A stretch of DNA of 64,000 bases from Pseudoduganella rivuli (GCF_009674485.1 NZ_WKJJ01000027.1:1-64000), one strand, 5' to 3'. Positions 35,637-44,399 are shown, counted from the first letter of the stretch. The notes: generated by a model from the sequence alone, not told the origin. Numbers and translations are program-made.

Positions 35637-38045
35637 TTAACTCACCATATGCAACAGGCCTAGCGTCATACCAATCCACATGAACGTGGATGGCAGCTTG
35701 GTCATTCCCTTGATCAAGGTACGCTCAGCGGCCTTACGCTCCGCTAACACGTCAGCCTTGCCGATGCCATGCAAAAAATGGGTTTCGGGCGCGCTCTCCG
35801 CCACCAGAATCAGCAGCCAGCTGCCAATGCAGGCAATCGCTACACAGCTCATTTGCACAATCCAGCCATTGGGGAGGTTTCGCGCAGCCAGCAGCAGGAT
35901 GGCGCAAACGGACATGAATACCATCACCAGCGACTTATTTGCCTGACGGTGCTCCGGTCGGGAAAGTCGGCATGCACCCAGCATCAACGCCCACACAGCC
36001 AGCAAGCAGCCTGTGGCAAGCGTCCAATATTTACCATCCCACCGCGACGCCGTGCCGGCCACGCCACCTTTGGGTTTATAGCGCAAAGTCAGCCCTACCA
36101 TGTCGTCGGCGGTTTCAAGGTTGGCGGCATAGTTACGTACCGCGTCCGGCGGCACCTCGCCCGCCAGCGCGCGATAATGATCCGTCAATACATAGGTCGC
36201 CCGCGCACCTCCACCCTCGGTCGTGTGCTGGAATTCGAACGCAGGATCCTTGACCTTGCCGCTGGATGGCGTCACTTTCCAATCGCTGTCCAGTTTTACT
36301 TCCGTCACTTCCCGGATCCAGTCAGGGAAGTCGACCCGCAGTGGCGCTGTGCGGATCAGTGTTTCCGGCTGCCGCAGGCGCGAGCGGATTTCTGCAGACC
36401 GCACGTACGCCAGGCGCCGACCATCCTTCTCCGCCCCGAAGAAGCCGCTAATGGCATAGGATTCGGTCGTCACCAATTCGTTGCTTACTGGATCGTCCTC
36501 TACCTTCAATGGCGCAGCGACCTTAATCCCAGGGTAGCGCTTCGCGTAGAAATTCAGGTAGTCGGATTGCGTCTCCGCCTGGCCATTCGCGGCAATGCTG
36601 GAGCGAAGCCGTTCCGCCACTTCGGCGCGGTGCGTCGTCCGGATCGTATAACGAACCGGCTGGTCAACCCCTGCCGTGGCGTCGAAAACGGAATGCACGT
36701 CAGTCCGCATCTGGGCAGACAGTTTGGGTGTCATTGAAATCAATGCGGTCTGGCCTGACGCCAGGACCAGCGCCGGGCCGTAGTCGGCTTGCACCAGATG
36801 GGCAAGATCGCCACTCTGCGGCGAGCGTGTCGGATCCAGCCAATACTTCGCGCCATTCACATTGACACGCACCAGCGCATGGTTAAACACCAGCGGTGAC
36901 GGCGGCAAGCTTTCGATCAGGCGGCCGCGCCGTGTGTTGGCCAACGCCACGTCCGCGGTGACGCCCAGCGCGCGAAGCATGGAAACCATCAGGAGCGCCT
37001 TGTCCTTGCAATCGCCAAAGCGGCGCTGGAAAACCACGTCGGGAGAATTCGGCACGTATGAGCCCTGGCCCACTTCAATGCCGAGATAGCGGATATCGCG
37101 CTGCACCAGTTGTAGGACAGCCTGCACGCGCTCGGCCGGCGAGGCCGCCACCTGCCGGATACGGTCGATGGCCAGGGCCAATGCCGGCCCTGCCTGTGGA
37201 GGCGGCTGGTAAAGCGGCGCTCCCCAGTCGACCACGGCTTTCCAGTCCGGGAACTCGGTCCAATGTGCAGCCGCATAGGGATCGTAATGACCAGGAGTCT
37301 GGTCATCGATCTTGATCGGAGCAACATTACGCTGCTCCCATCGATAATCACGGTAGCCTTTCGCCTCCGTCAATTGCGGCTGGATTGACGAATTGCGCGT
37401 CGTTACCGTGATATTGCGGGTCGCTGGCACCAACAACCGGGCAAAGGTATGGGCCACGGGTACGCTCCATTGCATGCCGCTGCCGCCGGCCACCTGATTT
37501 TTGAACGCGGGATTCAAGCCGCTGCGGCTGTACGCATATTCAACGATATCGCCGATGCGCACGTCGTCCAGCACGACATGGACGGTTTTACTCCCGTCAT
37601 AGATGCGGTATTCCAGCTCGGTTTCGCGCTGCAGTACGCTGATGCGGGCGCTGCGCAACTTGTCGATGAGCTGGCCATCACGCACAATGTTGATGGCATG
37701 AATAACCAGCTTTTCGCTCGATGGGTCGAAAACGAAGGAAATGTCCGCCACCTGTTGTACCCCCCGGCTGTCCAGCGCTTTGCCCGCGAAATGGTGATAG
37801 GTGGTCTTGCCTGCAGTTTCTACACGCGTCTGGACATCGCTTAGCAGGGCCCATTCCCCATTTACGACCTTTTCCGGCGGCGGCAAATCGGCGGCAGGCT
37901 TGATTGGAACGACCCAGTCGGGCGCCACTCCTACCCGGTAATCCGCGGCGCCCGCTGGCAACACGATTGTCGCCCAAGAGATTAACGCCAGCACCACATA
38001 CCGCATTACGCCGCCACTGGCGGCCCGGGAAAGATCTTTCCGCAT
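35637..38045 (-). CDS. DUF3857 and transglutaminase-domain membrane protein
   Basis: About 802 residues. A signal peptide or membrane anchor (MRYVVLALISWATIVLPAGA) is followed by a DUF3857 domain (about 60-270) and a transglutaminase-like domain. The latter has Cys in RRFGDCKDKALLM, His in FNHALVRVNV and Asp in YWLDPTRS. Two or three membrane helices lie near the C-terminus (TLATGCLLAVWALMLGACRL and later). Start choices are 38054, 38045 and 38006. The frame runs on to 38258, but that part is a translated tRNA remnant (RRSLVRVQVGEPEF) and is not protein. Function unknown. Confidence 0.85.
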   Translation of the reverse strand: MRKDLSRAASGGVMRYVVLALISWATIVLPAGAADYRVGVAPDWVVPIKPAADLPPPEKVVNGEWALLSDVQTRVETAGKTTYHHFAGKALDSRGVQQVADISFVFDPSSEKLVIHAINIVRDGQLIDKLRSARISVLQRETELEYRIYDGSKTVHVVLDDVRIGDIVEYAYSRSGLNPAFKNQVAGGSGMQWSVPVAHTFARLLVPATRNITVTTRNSSIQPQLTEAKGYRDYRWEQRNVAPIKIDDQTPGHYDPYAAAHWTEFPDWKAVVDWGAPLYQPPPQAGPALALAIDRIRQVAASPAERVQAVLQLVQRDIRYLGIEVGQGSYVPNSPDVVFQRRFGDCKDKALLMVSMLRALGVTADVALANTRRGRLIESLPPSPLVFNHALVRVNVNGAKYWLDPTRSPQSGDLAHLVQADYGPALVLASGQTALISMTPKLSAQMRTDVHSVFDATAGVDQPVRYTIRTTHRAEVAERLRSSIAANGQAETQSDYLNFYAKRYPGIKVAAPLKVEDDPVSNELVTTESYAISGFFGAEKDGRRLAYVRSAEIRSRLRQPETLIRTAPLRVDFPDWIREVTEVKLDSDWKVTPSSGKVKDPAFEFQHTTEGGGARATYVLTDHYRALAGEVPPDAVRNYAANLETADDMVGLTLRYKPKGGVAGTASRWDGKYWTLATGCLLAVWALMLGACRLSRPEHRQANKSLVMVFMSVCAILLLAARNLPNGWIVQMSCVAIACIGSWLLILVAESAPETHFLHGIGKADVLAERKAAERTLIKGMTKLPSTFMWIGMTLGLLHMVS

Positions 38046-38094
38046 AAATCCCATCTTCTGGTTGACGGCGCCAAGGCACTTCAGTGCCAAACGC

Positions 38095-38122
38095 AAAAAG
38101 GCCGCATCTTTCGATGCGGCCT
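38095..38122 (-). terminator. Terminator beside the tRNA-Asn remnant
   Basis: AAAAAGGCCGCAT-CTTTCG-ATGCGGCCTT is a clean stem with a T run on the minus strand, just past the 3' end of the tRNA remnant at 38130. Confidence 0.8.
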
Positions 38123-38129
38123 TGAATTC

Positions 38130-38174
38130 TGGCTCCCCGACCTGGACTCGAACCAGGGACCTGCGGATTAACAG
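38130..38174 (-). pseudogene. 3' half of tRNA-Asn (attachment-site-like remnant)
   Basis: 45 bases identical to bases 32-76 of the intact tRNA. Identity stops exactly at the 5' edge of the anticodon loop; what follows to the right is unrelated. The piece keeps a terminator on its left. This is what an integration event leaves when the 3' half of the tRNA is displaced. Confidence 0.9.
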
Positions 38175-38690
38175 AACGGGGCTCTGAGCGCATGGTAAGC
38201 GGAAAGTTGATGATTTGCAACGAGTTCTTGGGGCCATGCTACGACCGCTGCCAGACACCGACCTTATACCGAAACCCTATGGCATCTGCCGGCGCCGTCC
38301 CTGCTAAAAGTCGAATCGGGTCAAGGGCTTACCTTAGCGGGCACCGAACAGGGACCGAAGAGTCTTCTCGGGAGAAAGTTATAGACTATTTTGCATCAGC
38401 CTTCTATATCACAATTAAATCAATACTTACTTGTGGTGCTATTGGCTGGCCAGACCTTTCGAGCAACCAAGATAGGATTGCCACCTATTTTCGCTAGTTG
38501 TACCTGAATCAGGGAATTTTTAGGCCCAAAGAATTCCTCTGCATCAATCCATATAGCTTACTTTTATAAAGAAATGGGGCACTAATCAAATTCGCGAGTT
38601 TTTGACAAAATAATTTTCTATTCTTGCTTATCCAGCCAAAACCATCAGGCACAGCAGGAATTTCCAAATTTTTCATATCTAAAATAACCA
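38175..38690. other. Region without a convincing gene
   Basis: The composition falls from GC-rich to AT-rich within this stretch. Short open frames on both strands show no family resemblance or ribosome sites. It looks like decayed accessory DNA. Confidence 0.5.
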
Positions 38691-38716
38691 TAACCTCTAC
38701 CGATTCACCATCAAAC

Positions 38717-39031
38717 CAGATGATGAAACATGCATCTATTCCTCAATTTGACCGAGCAGATCCGAGAGAGATGTTAGACCGGGGATTACTCACAAAATCA
38801 GTCCATTGGAGCTATGAAAAAGAGTGGCACCTAATTGGGCACCAAAAAGGTTTCGGCTCAGTTGAATTCAGACCAGAGAACCTTACAGGGCTTATTTTTG
38901 GAGCGATGACACCGCCAGCCACAATCCAGAAGGCTCAAACTATGCTTTCCAAGCGGGCTTTGCCATTACCGTTGTTTCAGGCGAAAGTAAGTAGAACCGC
39001 TTTCGCAGTCTCTATCGAAACAATGAAATAG
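38717..39031 (+). pseudogene. C-terminal fragment of a DUF2971-like protein
   Basis: The frame encodes about 105 residues from MMKHASIPQFD. The stretch LLTKSVHWSYEKEWHLIG followed by VEFRPENLTGLIFGAM matches the pattern I recall for the C-terminus of DUF2971 proteins (T-K-x-x-x-W-x-Y-E-x-E-W/Y-R/H). The larger N-terminal part of that family is missing. The surrounding DNA is AT-rich and lies between two tRNA-Asn remnants. I read it as a truncated gene, though a short functional protein cannot be excluded. Confidence 0.5.
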
Positions 39032-39186
39032 CATTCGAATATTGCTGAGTAGCCAAATCCAGTGCAGAATCGCCCCCTACTAGCCCCAGTCCCGCATAGT
39101 GGGCCCAGGTGCCACGCGGAAGCCCTCCCATACCCTCGGGATGCCCCGCCCCAACGGCCTCCCAGCGGCCCAATAAACCGGCCCTA

Positions 39187-39221
39187 AAAAGCAAAAAACC
39201 CACCCGGGTAAGGGCTGGGTT
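39187..39221 (-). terminator. Terminator in repeat copy A
   Basis: AAAAAACCCACCCGGGTAAGGGCTGGGTT can form a hairpin with a T run on the minus strand, next to the tRNA remnant at 39241. Confidence 0.6.
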
Positions 39222-39240
39222 CTAGGCTTGCTGCGTATTC

Positions 39241-39285
39241 TGGCTCCCCGACCTGGACTCGAACCAGGGACCTGCGGAATAACAG
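39241..39285 (-). pseudogene. 3' half of tRNA-Asn, second remnant
   Basis: 45 bases match bases 32-76 of the intact tRNA with a single mismatch (GGAAT for GGATT). The break falls at the same base as in the remnant at 38130, at the start of the anticodon loop. Confidence 0.88.
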
Positions 39286-39381
39286 GTCGCCACTCGAACA
39301 GTCTGCAAGGAATTGATAAATAATGGGTTTTTAGAAATCCGTGGTAATCACTTCGTCTATCTCAAAATCACATCTTTCGGA

Positions 39382-40164
39382 TTACGTTCTAACTGAAATG
39401 CCGGGATTGATGAAGCCGAGAACGTTGCTATTGAGCCTTCTTTCTCTCTCAGCTACGGCACCACCGTTTGCGTCTGAACCTTTCGCCCCTTCAGGACTGG
39501 TATTGAATTCAACAGTCTTCAGTTTTTCTCCGCTAATACTCTTCAAAATTCCAATGTGATGATCGGACTTATTCCACTTGAACACCACTAGCCAGCCCGG
39601 CATAGGATTTGCCTTACCGCTAACTACATTAGTTACAGGGACCCACCGCCCATGAACAGAAGCGACGGTAACCATGTTCGCAACGCCGGGGCAAGGATAA
39701 AAGTGATGGTGATCAATATCTCCGAGGCATTGAATGACATCTGCGTAAGTAGCGTCCTTTACTCGAGTCTTGGCATACACTCTGGCAGCGACGTAGCCGA
39801 TTCCGGCGGCGCAGAAAGCGTATGGATGACCTTTCGAATCCGCAAAGCCTAAGCCAAAGACCTCGAGCATATCAGCAATCCCGTCTCGATTTTTTTGGCG
39901 ATTAAAACCTATATATCTTGACGCTTCCTCCAGCAAAAGCTCGCCGAAGTCTTTCAGTTTGGGCAAATAGTCCGCTTTCGTATCCTTAATGTTGGATGCC
40001 ACTTTACTGGAATTAAAGCTGACGTATTCCCGTGGTCCGCTAGGATCGCCTCGCTGATACTCTCTAACGTCGTCTATCATAATATTCTGAGCACGCAGGA
40101 TAAATGGCGATCCAGCAAGCGCTGCACCTGCAAAAGTAAGAATGGACCTGCGCTGTAAATTCAT
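39382..40164 (-). CDS. Exported CHAP/NlpC-P60-like cysteine hydrolase (TIGR02594-like)
   Basis: A 260-residue protein. The N-terminus MNLQRRSILTFAGAALAG has a twin-arginine-type signal, so export after folding is likely. The catalytic pattern of CHAP-like peptidoglycan hydrolases or amidases is visible: Cys118 in YAFCAAGIGYVA, His203 in DHHIGILKS, and Asn221 in VEFNTSPEG. Before the His is PMPGWLVVFKW, the usual P-x-x-GD/WxxxF strand. AGGAGG precedes ATG 40164. It lies nine bases after the caspase gene, so both are one operon. AT-richer than the flanking chromosome. Predicted target: cell wall peptide. Confidence 0.75.
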   Translation of the reverse strand: MNLQRRSILTFAGAALAGSPFILRAQNIMIDDVREYQRGDPSGPREYVSFNSSKVASNIKDTKADYLPKLKDFGELLLEEASRYIGFNRQKNRDGIADMLEVFGLGFADSKGHPYAFCAAGIGYVAARVYAKTRVKDATYADVIQCLGDIDHHHFYPCPGVANMVTVASVHGRWVPVTNVVSGKANPMPGWLVVFKWNKSDHHIGILKSISGEKLKTVEFNTSPEGAKGSDANGGAVAERERRLNSNVLGFINPGISVRT

Positions 40165-40173
40165 GACATCCTC

Positions 40174-41523
40174 CTATGACTTCGACTCAAGACTTCGGCA
40201 ACTATTGATGCTATCAATCTCAATTTCTGATAATGGCTTCAGGTTTTGCTTGAAAGATCTCGTGATCGGATCAATCCCGTTGGCCGTCGATAGAACCTCA
40301 ATTCGACCTTGTTTTGCTTGAGCGTTATTATATGGAGCAATTCGCGCGATAGGTACCCCATCGCGTATCAGAGCGCGAGCGAGAGCTTTGATTGCATTTG
40401 GAGGTGTTGTTGGGCCGCAAGCCAAACCATTCGTGACGAGAGAGTCGGGCAATTCGGGCGGTCGTGCGATATAGTCCACGCCTAGTTTGTTCATTGCATT
40501 TACTACCCGAAGATCATCCGAAGTCTTTCGATAATAGTAAACTTGAGTTTTTGGGTATATGGCGCGGAATGTACCGCTTTCAGAAATTCGTGTCTGTTGA
40601 GCAGCTTCTTCTCGAGAGGGCACGATGATGGTTTCTTTTATTGAAGATGCCCCCACAATCTCATCAGATTTTGTCTTGGTTAGAAAAACCATGTCCCCGT
40701 CCGGAGTTGGATAGTCGGCGTACACGGGAACCTGATTGGATCGCTTCGGCAGTTCAAAAAATAACCAATTTGCAAGCTGCCTGAAAGTAATGAAAGTACT
40801 TGCACGATCATAAGCCGCAGCTCCGCTTAATCCGGAAACGAACATATCGGCAAAGGTCCCATCGCCAGCCACACGCTGATTTTTCTGGCCGGAGGCAAGG
40901 ATTTGATATACAGGTTTTTTTAGCTGCTCCACTGCCAAACGCGTAGGTGATGCTGCAGATTTGGTCTGTAATATGGCTCCGGAATAGCAACTATCTAGCA
41001 CAAGCAATGTGTGCAATGCTCGACTTATGACGTGCAAATCCCGTAGTGTTGTCACAGAAAGCATACGGGCGAATTGTGGTTGTGACGTAGGTCCTGGTAA
41101 TGCAGCATCGGAACCAACAAGATAAGTTACCCCATTGGGGTCGGTCCATCCGTGACCAGTTACATAAACAATCGTTCGAGTTTCGTGGCCGGTATCTTTC
41201 GCAACAAACTCTTGGATACGCGGAAGGATATCTCTGCCATCGAGATTTTCAGCAATAGCAACTTCATCAAATCCTTGAGTAGTCAGTGCGTCTTTAATCT
41301 TCTTCAAGTCGGCCGGCACGTGCGTTAATTCGTTCCAGCCGAGCCCAAATTTGCTCTGGCCTATTAACAGCGCTCGACTGTAGTTATAAAGACGTACTTT
41401 GTTATTGGTTTGCGTGGCTAGCCATAACTCACTTGCATGTGAGCTGCTGACAAGATTGCTGAATAAAAGCAATGCTACGCCAAGTATTCTGGCCGATCTC
41501 GATTTACTGAAAGTCGATCGCAT
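40174..41523 (-). CDS. Exported caspase-like peptidase (family C14)
   Basis: A 449-residue protein. The signal peptide (ARILGVALLLFSNLVSSSHA) implies a periplasmic or secreted location. The caspase dyad is His124 in IVYVTGHGW and Cys179 in LLVLDSCYSGAIL, each at the end of a hydrophobic strand as expected for C14. After residue ~300 there is a distinct C-terminal domain (TQVYYYRKTSDDLRVVNAM ... LARALIRDGVPIARIAPY) that I cannot name. GGGGGA precedes ATG 41523. It is co-transcribed with the exported CHAP-like gene. The pair sits between two tRNA-Asn remnants. Confidence 0.85.
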   Translation of the reverse strand: MRSTFSKSRSARILGVALLLFSNLVSSSHASELWLATQTNNKVRLYNYSRALLIGQSKFGLGWNELTHVPADLKKIKDALTTQGFDEVAIAENLDGRDILPRIQEFVAKDTGHETRTIVYVTGHGWTDPNGVTYLVGSDAALPGPTSQPQFARMLSVTTLRDLHVISRALHTLLVLDSCYSGAILQTKSAASPTRLAVEQLKKPVYQILASGQKNQRVAGDGTFADMFVSGLSGAAAYDRASTFITFRQLANWLFFELPKRSNQVPVYADYPTPDGDMVFLTKTKSDEIVGASSIKETIIVPSREEAAQQTRISESGTFRAIYPKTQVYYYRKTSDDLRVVNAMNKLGVDYIARPPELPDSLVTNGLACGPTTPPNAIKALARALIRDGVPIARIAPYNNAQAKQGRIEVLSTANGIDPITRSFKQNLKPLSEIEIDSINSCRSLESKS

Positions 41524-41538
41524 AAGGCTATCCCCCAC

Positions 41539-41984
41539 TATTGCTTAAGCACGACATGCTTGTAGGACTATAATCATGCCCCCACTCCGATCGAAGTTAT
41601 CACTCTCGCAATCTTTAACATGTTCGGGCGACTTCTCGAATACTACTAAGCTCGATCTGCACCACCCGATATTCGCCAGAGCAAACAACATCGTGCTAAT
41701 TGGCTTAGTAGGCGCAATCCACTCTTGTTATCGAAGGAGCGCTTCTATAGCATCGAACAATTGTATTGCATTTTTGACAGTGCGTGATCATAAATCGCCT
41801 CGAATTTACTGGGAAGCAGCGCTTTTGCTTCAACATAATTCGCTACATCGCGTCGCGCTTGTGATACTGCCGGGCATCTAGAAAAATCTACTTTTGAAAC
41901 TTGACTGAGTTGCAAGCTTTCGATTCGTAAGAAACTGGTTCAGAAAGTGGAGGGGGTCTCAAGGCGTCCTGCATTCCTAATTGA
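41539..41984. other. AT-rich region without a convincing gene
   Basis: It holds the promoter region of the caspase operon on its left. An open frame at 41576-41881 on the plus strand has no ribosome site or family resemblance and is not called. Confidence 0.5.
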
Positions 41985-42214
41985 GCATCGCTGGTGTCGC
42001 GCGGACGCCTCCGCAATGTCATGCCCTCGGGATGCCTCCCCCCCCCCCCGCAACATCTTCTTAGCGTCCGATAAACTGGCCAAAAAAAGCAAAAAACCCA
42101 ACCGGGTCAGGGCTGGGTTTTGGGTCTGCTGCGTATTCTGGCTCCCCGACCGGGACTCGAACCAGGGACCTGAGGATTAACAGTCCATCGCACTCCAGGC
42201 TGAGCGATCACCGA
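41985..42214 (-). repeat. Long tRNA-Asn-containing repeat, copy B
   Basis: Homologous to copy A and copy C, with CCTCGGGATGCC, GATAAACTGGCC, the AACCCAACCGGGT-AGGGCTGGGTT hairpin (42096-42121) and the spacer CTGCGTATTCTGGC. A run of about 13 C interrupts it near 42030. It ends with a full-length but degenerate tRNA. Confidence 0.78.
42139..42214 (-). pseudogene. Full-length degenerate tRNA-Asn
   Basis: All 76 positions align with the intact gene, but there are about ten substitutions, including the acceptor stem (CCGA for GGGA on the plus strand), the anticodon stem and the D-arm. The stems no longer pair, so it is not functional. Confidence 0.85.
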
Positions 42215-42340
42215 AACGCGACAAACAACCAGGATGATAGTCGTGCGACCCCGCCCCAATCCTGCCTCTTCGCGCATTTTGCCCTACACAACAAGCCAAG
42301 TTAAAATTGCAAAAATAGCAACCAGACCAACCACCATTCC

Positions 42341-44269
42341 ATGACTTCCCCCACCCTGCTCTCGGTATCCAACACGCACGACACGCTGAACCTTTCCGGC
42401 AATATTGTTCTCACGTTCGATATGCCTATTGCGGCCGGGGAAGGCACAGTTCGTATCGACCTGTTCGGCAGTCCGCTGTTCATTGAAGACATCGGCGTCA
42501 GCCGGTATGTGACAATTTCCGGCAATACCCTGACCATCAATCCGCCGCAAGACCTCGCCTATGGCAGCAATTACCAGTTATATCTGTTTCATGGTGTCGT
42601 GACCAACGCGCAAACCGGCGAACCGCTGAAGGCAACTGAGCACTTCTTTACCACCGGAGCCAGTCCCCATCCGTTGCAATTGACGGGAACCAGCGGCGAC
42701 GACCATTTGATCGGTTCCGCCTGGGACGATGTCCTGTCAGGAGGAGACGGCCGCGACGACCTGCGCGGTGGCAACGGCAACGATCGCCTGGACGGCGGCG
42801 CCGGCAATGATTACATCAATGATTCCGGGGGCAACAACACGCTGCTGGGCGGCGACGGCAACGACAGCTTGTCAGCCGCCGGCTTCGACGAGTCCGACGT
42901 TAACCTGCTCGATGGCGGGATGGGCGACGACTGGCTGGATGCATCCCACGGTATCAGCACTCAGCTCGGCGGTGCCGGGGACGACAACCTGACCATCTGG
43001 GGCGGCAGCGGCACGCTGGACGGCGGCGATGGCAACGACTTCATTGCCGCCAACAGGATCAATGCCGTCACGACCGCCCATGGCGGTGCCGGCAGCGACA
43101 GGTTCCAGATCGCCCCCGACCTGTCGGCGCCACTCGTCATTTCCGATTTCGCGACAGGCGCAGGCGGCGATGTCATCGACCCTTACGTGCAACTCTATTT
43201 CCCGGCAATGCCGAACGTGGGTGAAGTGACCAATGTTGTTCCGCCGGCGAATTTCCTGTACACCACCGGCCACGTATCCTGGCGGCAGGATGGCGCGGAT
43301 GCGGTGCTGCAAGTCGACCGCGATGGCGAAGCAGGCCAGGTGTTCCAGTTGCAAACTATCGCCATCCTGCGCAACACGCAGACTACGGCGCTCACAGCCG
43401 ACAATTTGGCGTACGGCGTAACAGCCTGGCAAGGACAGCGGGGAATCACGCTCACGGGCAGCGCTGGCGCCGACCAGCTGACGGGCGGCATCTACAATGA
43501 CGCATTGTACGGCAGCTATGGCAATGACAAGGTTGATGGCCTGGCCGGCGACGATTTCATCGAGGGTGGCGACGGCGACGATCGTCTGGCCGGACAGGGC
43601 GGCAACGATGCGCTGTATGGCGGCGACGGCAATGACATGCTGGAAGGAGGCGCAGGAAACGACTGGATTGATGGCGATAACGGCATGTGGGCACAGGACA
43701 GCGGAAGATTGGACAGCGTCTATTACGACACACCCTTTGCCAAGGTCCGGCTCACGCATGAGCGTTTTTCGGCCCCGGAATACTGGACAGTCCAGGACAC
43801 CACAGGCGCACTGGGAACCGATACGCTGACACACGTCGAGCGGCTGATCTTTACCGATCAATGCTGGGCGCTTGACGTCGGGCTCTTCGGCTATGCCGGG
43901 CAGGTTTACCGCTTGTACCAAGCCGCCTTTGATCGGCAGCCCGATATCGCCGGCCTCAGTTACTGGCTGAACAAAGTGGATAAGGGCCTCGACACCCTCA
44001 TGGTGGCCGACAGTTTCACCCGCTCCGATGAATTCCGTCAGGTGTTTGGCGCAACCCCATCCAATACAGAGCTGGTCAACCGCCTGTACCACAATATTTT
44101 GCACCGGGAGCCGGATGCGCAAGGCAAGGCATACTGGATCGATGTACTGGACAAGAAGCAAGTCACCACGGCAGAGGCCCTGTTTTACTTCAGCGCCAGC
44201 CCGGAAAATTATCAAAATGTCGCCAAGATCATCGGGGATGGCTTTGCCTATGAAGTAAGCCCATCCTGA
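42341..44269 (+). CDS. RTX calcium-binding protein with Ig-like and DUF4214 domains
   Basis: A 642-residue protein without a signal peptide, which fits type I secretion. Residues 1-105 form an SbsA-type Ig-like domain (SVSNTHDTLNLSGNIVLTFD). Two blocks of RTX nonapeptides follow (about 115-245 and 375-445), with copies such as GGDGRDDLRGGNGNDRLDGG. The C-terminal ~120 residues are DUF4214 (VYRLYQAAFDRQPDIAGLSY ... LYHNILHREPD). RTX motifs bind calcium and fold outside the cell; DUF4214 is common on surface or matrix proteins. No type I exporter genes are in the window. No ribosome site is evident before ATG 42341. Confidence 0.88.
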   Translation: MTSPTLLSVSNTHDTLNLSGNIVLTFDMPIAAGEGTVRIDLFGSPLFIEDIGVSRYVTISGNTLTINPPQDLAYGSNYQLYLFHGVVTNAQTGEPLKATEHFFTTGASPHPLQLTGTSGDDHLIGSAWDDVLSGGDGRDDLRGGNGNDRLDGGAGNDYINDSGGNNTLLGGDGNDSLSAAGFDESDVNLLDGGMGDDWLDASHGISTQLGGAGDDNLTIWGGSGTLDGGDGNDFIAANRINAVTTAHGGAGSDRFQIAPDLSAPLVISDFATGAGGDVIDPYVQLYFPAMPNVGEVTNVVPPANFLYTTGHVSWRQDGADAVLQVDRDGEAGQVFQLQTIAILRNTQTTALTADNLAYGVTAWQGQRGITLTGSAGADQLTGGIYNDALYGSYGNDKVDGLAGDDFIEGGDGDDRLAGQGGNDALYGGDGNDMLEGGAGNDWIDGDNGMWAQDSGRLDSVYYDTPFAKVRLTHERFSAPEYWTVQDTTGALGTDTLTHVERLIFTDQCWALDVGLFGYAGQVYRLYQAAFDRQPDIAGLSYWLNKVDKGLDTLMVADSFTRSDEFRQVFGATPSNTELVNRLYHNILHREPDAQGKAYWIDVLDKKQVTTAEALFYFSASPENYQNVAKIIGDGFAYEVSPS

Positions 44270-44283
44270 GTTTGCGCGCAAAG

Positions 44284-44315
44284 CAAAAAGCCCAGCCGGT
44301 GAAGGCTGGGCTTTT
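44284..44315 (-). terminator. Terminator of tRNA-Asn copy 3
   Basis: AAAAAGCCCAGCC-GGTGAA-GGCTGGGCTTTT is a perfect stem with U runs on both strands, so it can also end the RTX gene. Confidence 0.88.
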
Positions 44316-44323
44316 CTGTATTC

Positions 44324-44399
44324 TGGCTCCCCGACCTGGACTCGAACCAGGGACCTGCGGATTAACAGTCCGTCGCTCTACCGACTGAGCTATCAGGGA
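44324..44399 (-). tRNA. tRNA-Asn (GTT), copy 3
   Basis: Identical to copy 1 over 76 bases with CCA and anticodon GTT. It is the intact copy at the right edge of the segment that carries three remnants to its left. Confidence 0.97.

Larger units (their letters stand above)
39086..39285 (-). repeat. Long tRNA-Asn-containing repeat, copy A
   Basis: About 200 bases homologous to 41985-42214 and 63085-63295. Shared landmarks are TCGGGATGCC, CCCAATAAAC-GGCC, the hairpin AACCC-CCGGGT-AGGGCTGGGTT and the spacer GCTTGCTGCGTATTCTGGC leading into the tRNA sequence. Confidence 0.8.

Noticed and set aside
38192-38497. 101-codon plus-strand frame after the tRNA remnant
   Set aside because: No ribosome site, no recognisable domain, and composition changes half way through. 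Probably a chance frame in decayed DNA.
41576-41881. 101-codon plus-strand frame opposite the caspase promoter region
   Set aside because: No ribosome site, many rare-looking residue runs and no domain. Not supported.
42729-42992. Repetitive frames within the RTX genes (TATAM-type repeats)
   Set aside because: They are out-of-frame readings of the GGxGxD repeats.
42341-44269. CRISPR-like or tandem DNA repeats in the RTX genes
   Set aside because: The short periodic DNA is explained by coding of RTX nonapeptides; there are no uniform spacers or leader.
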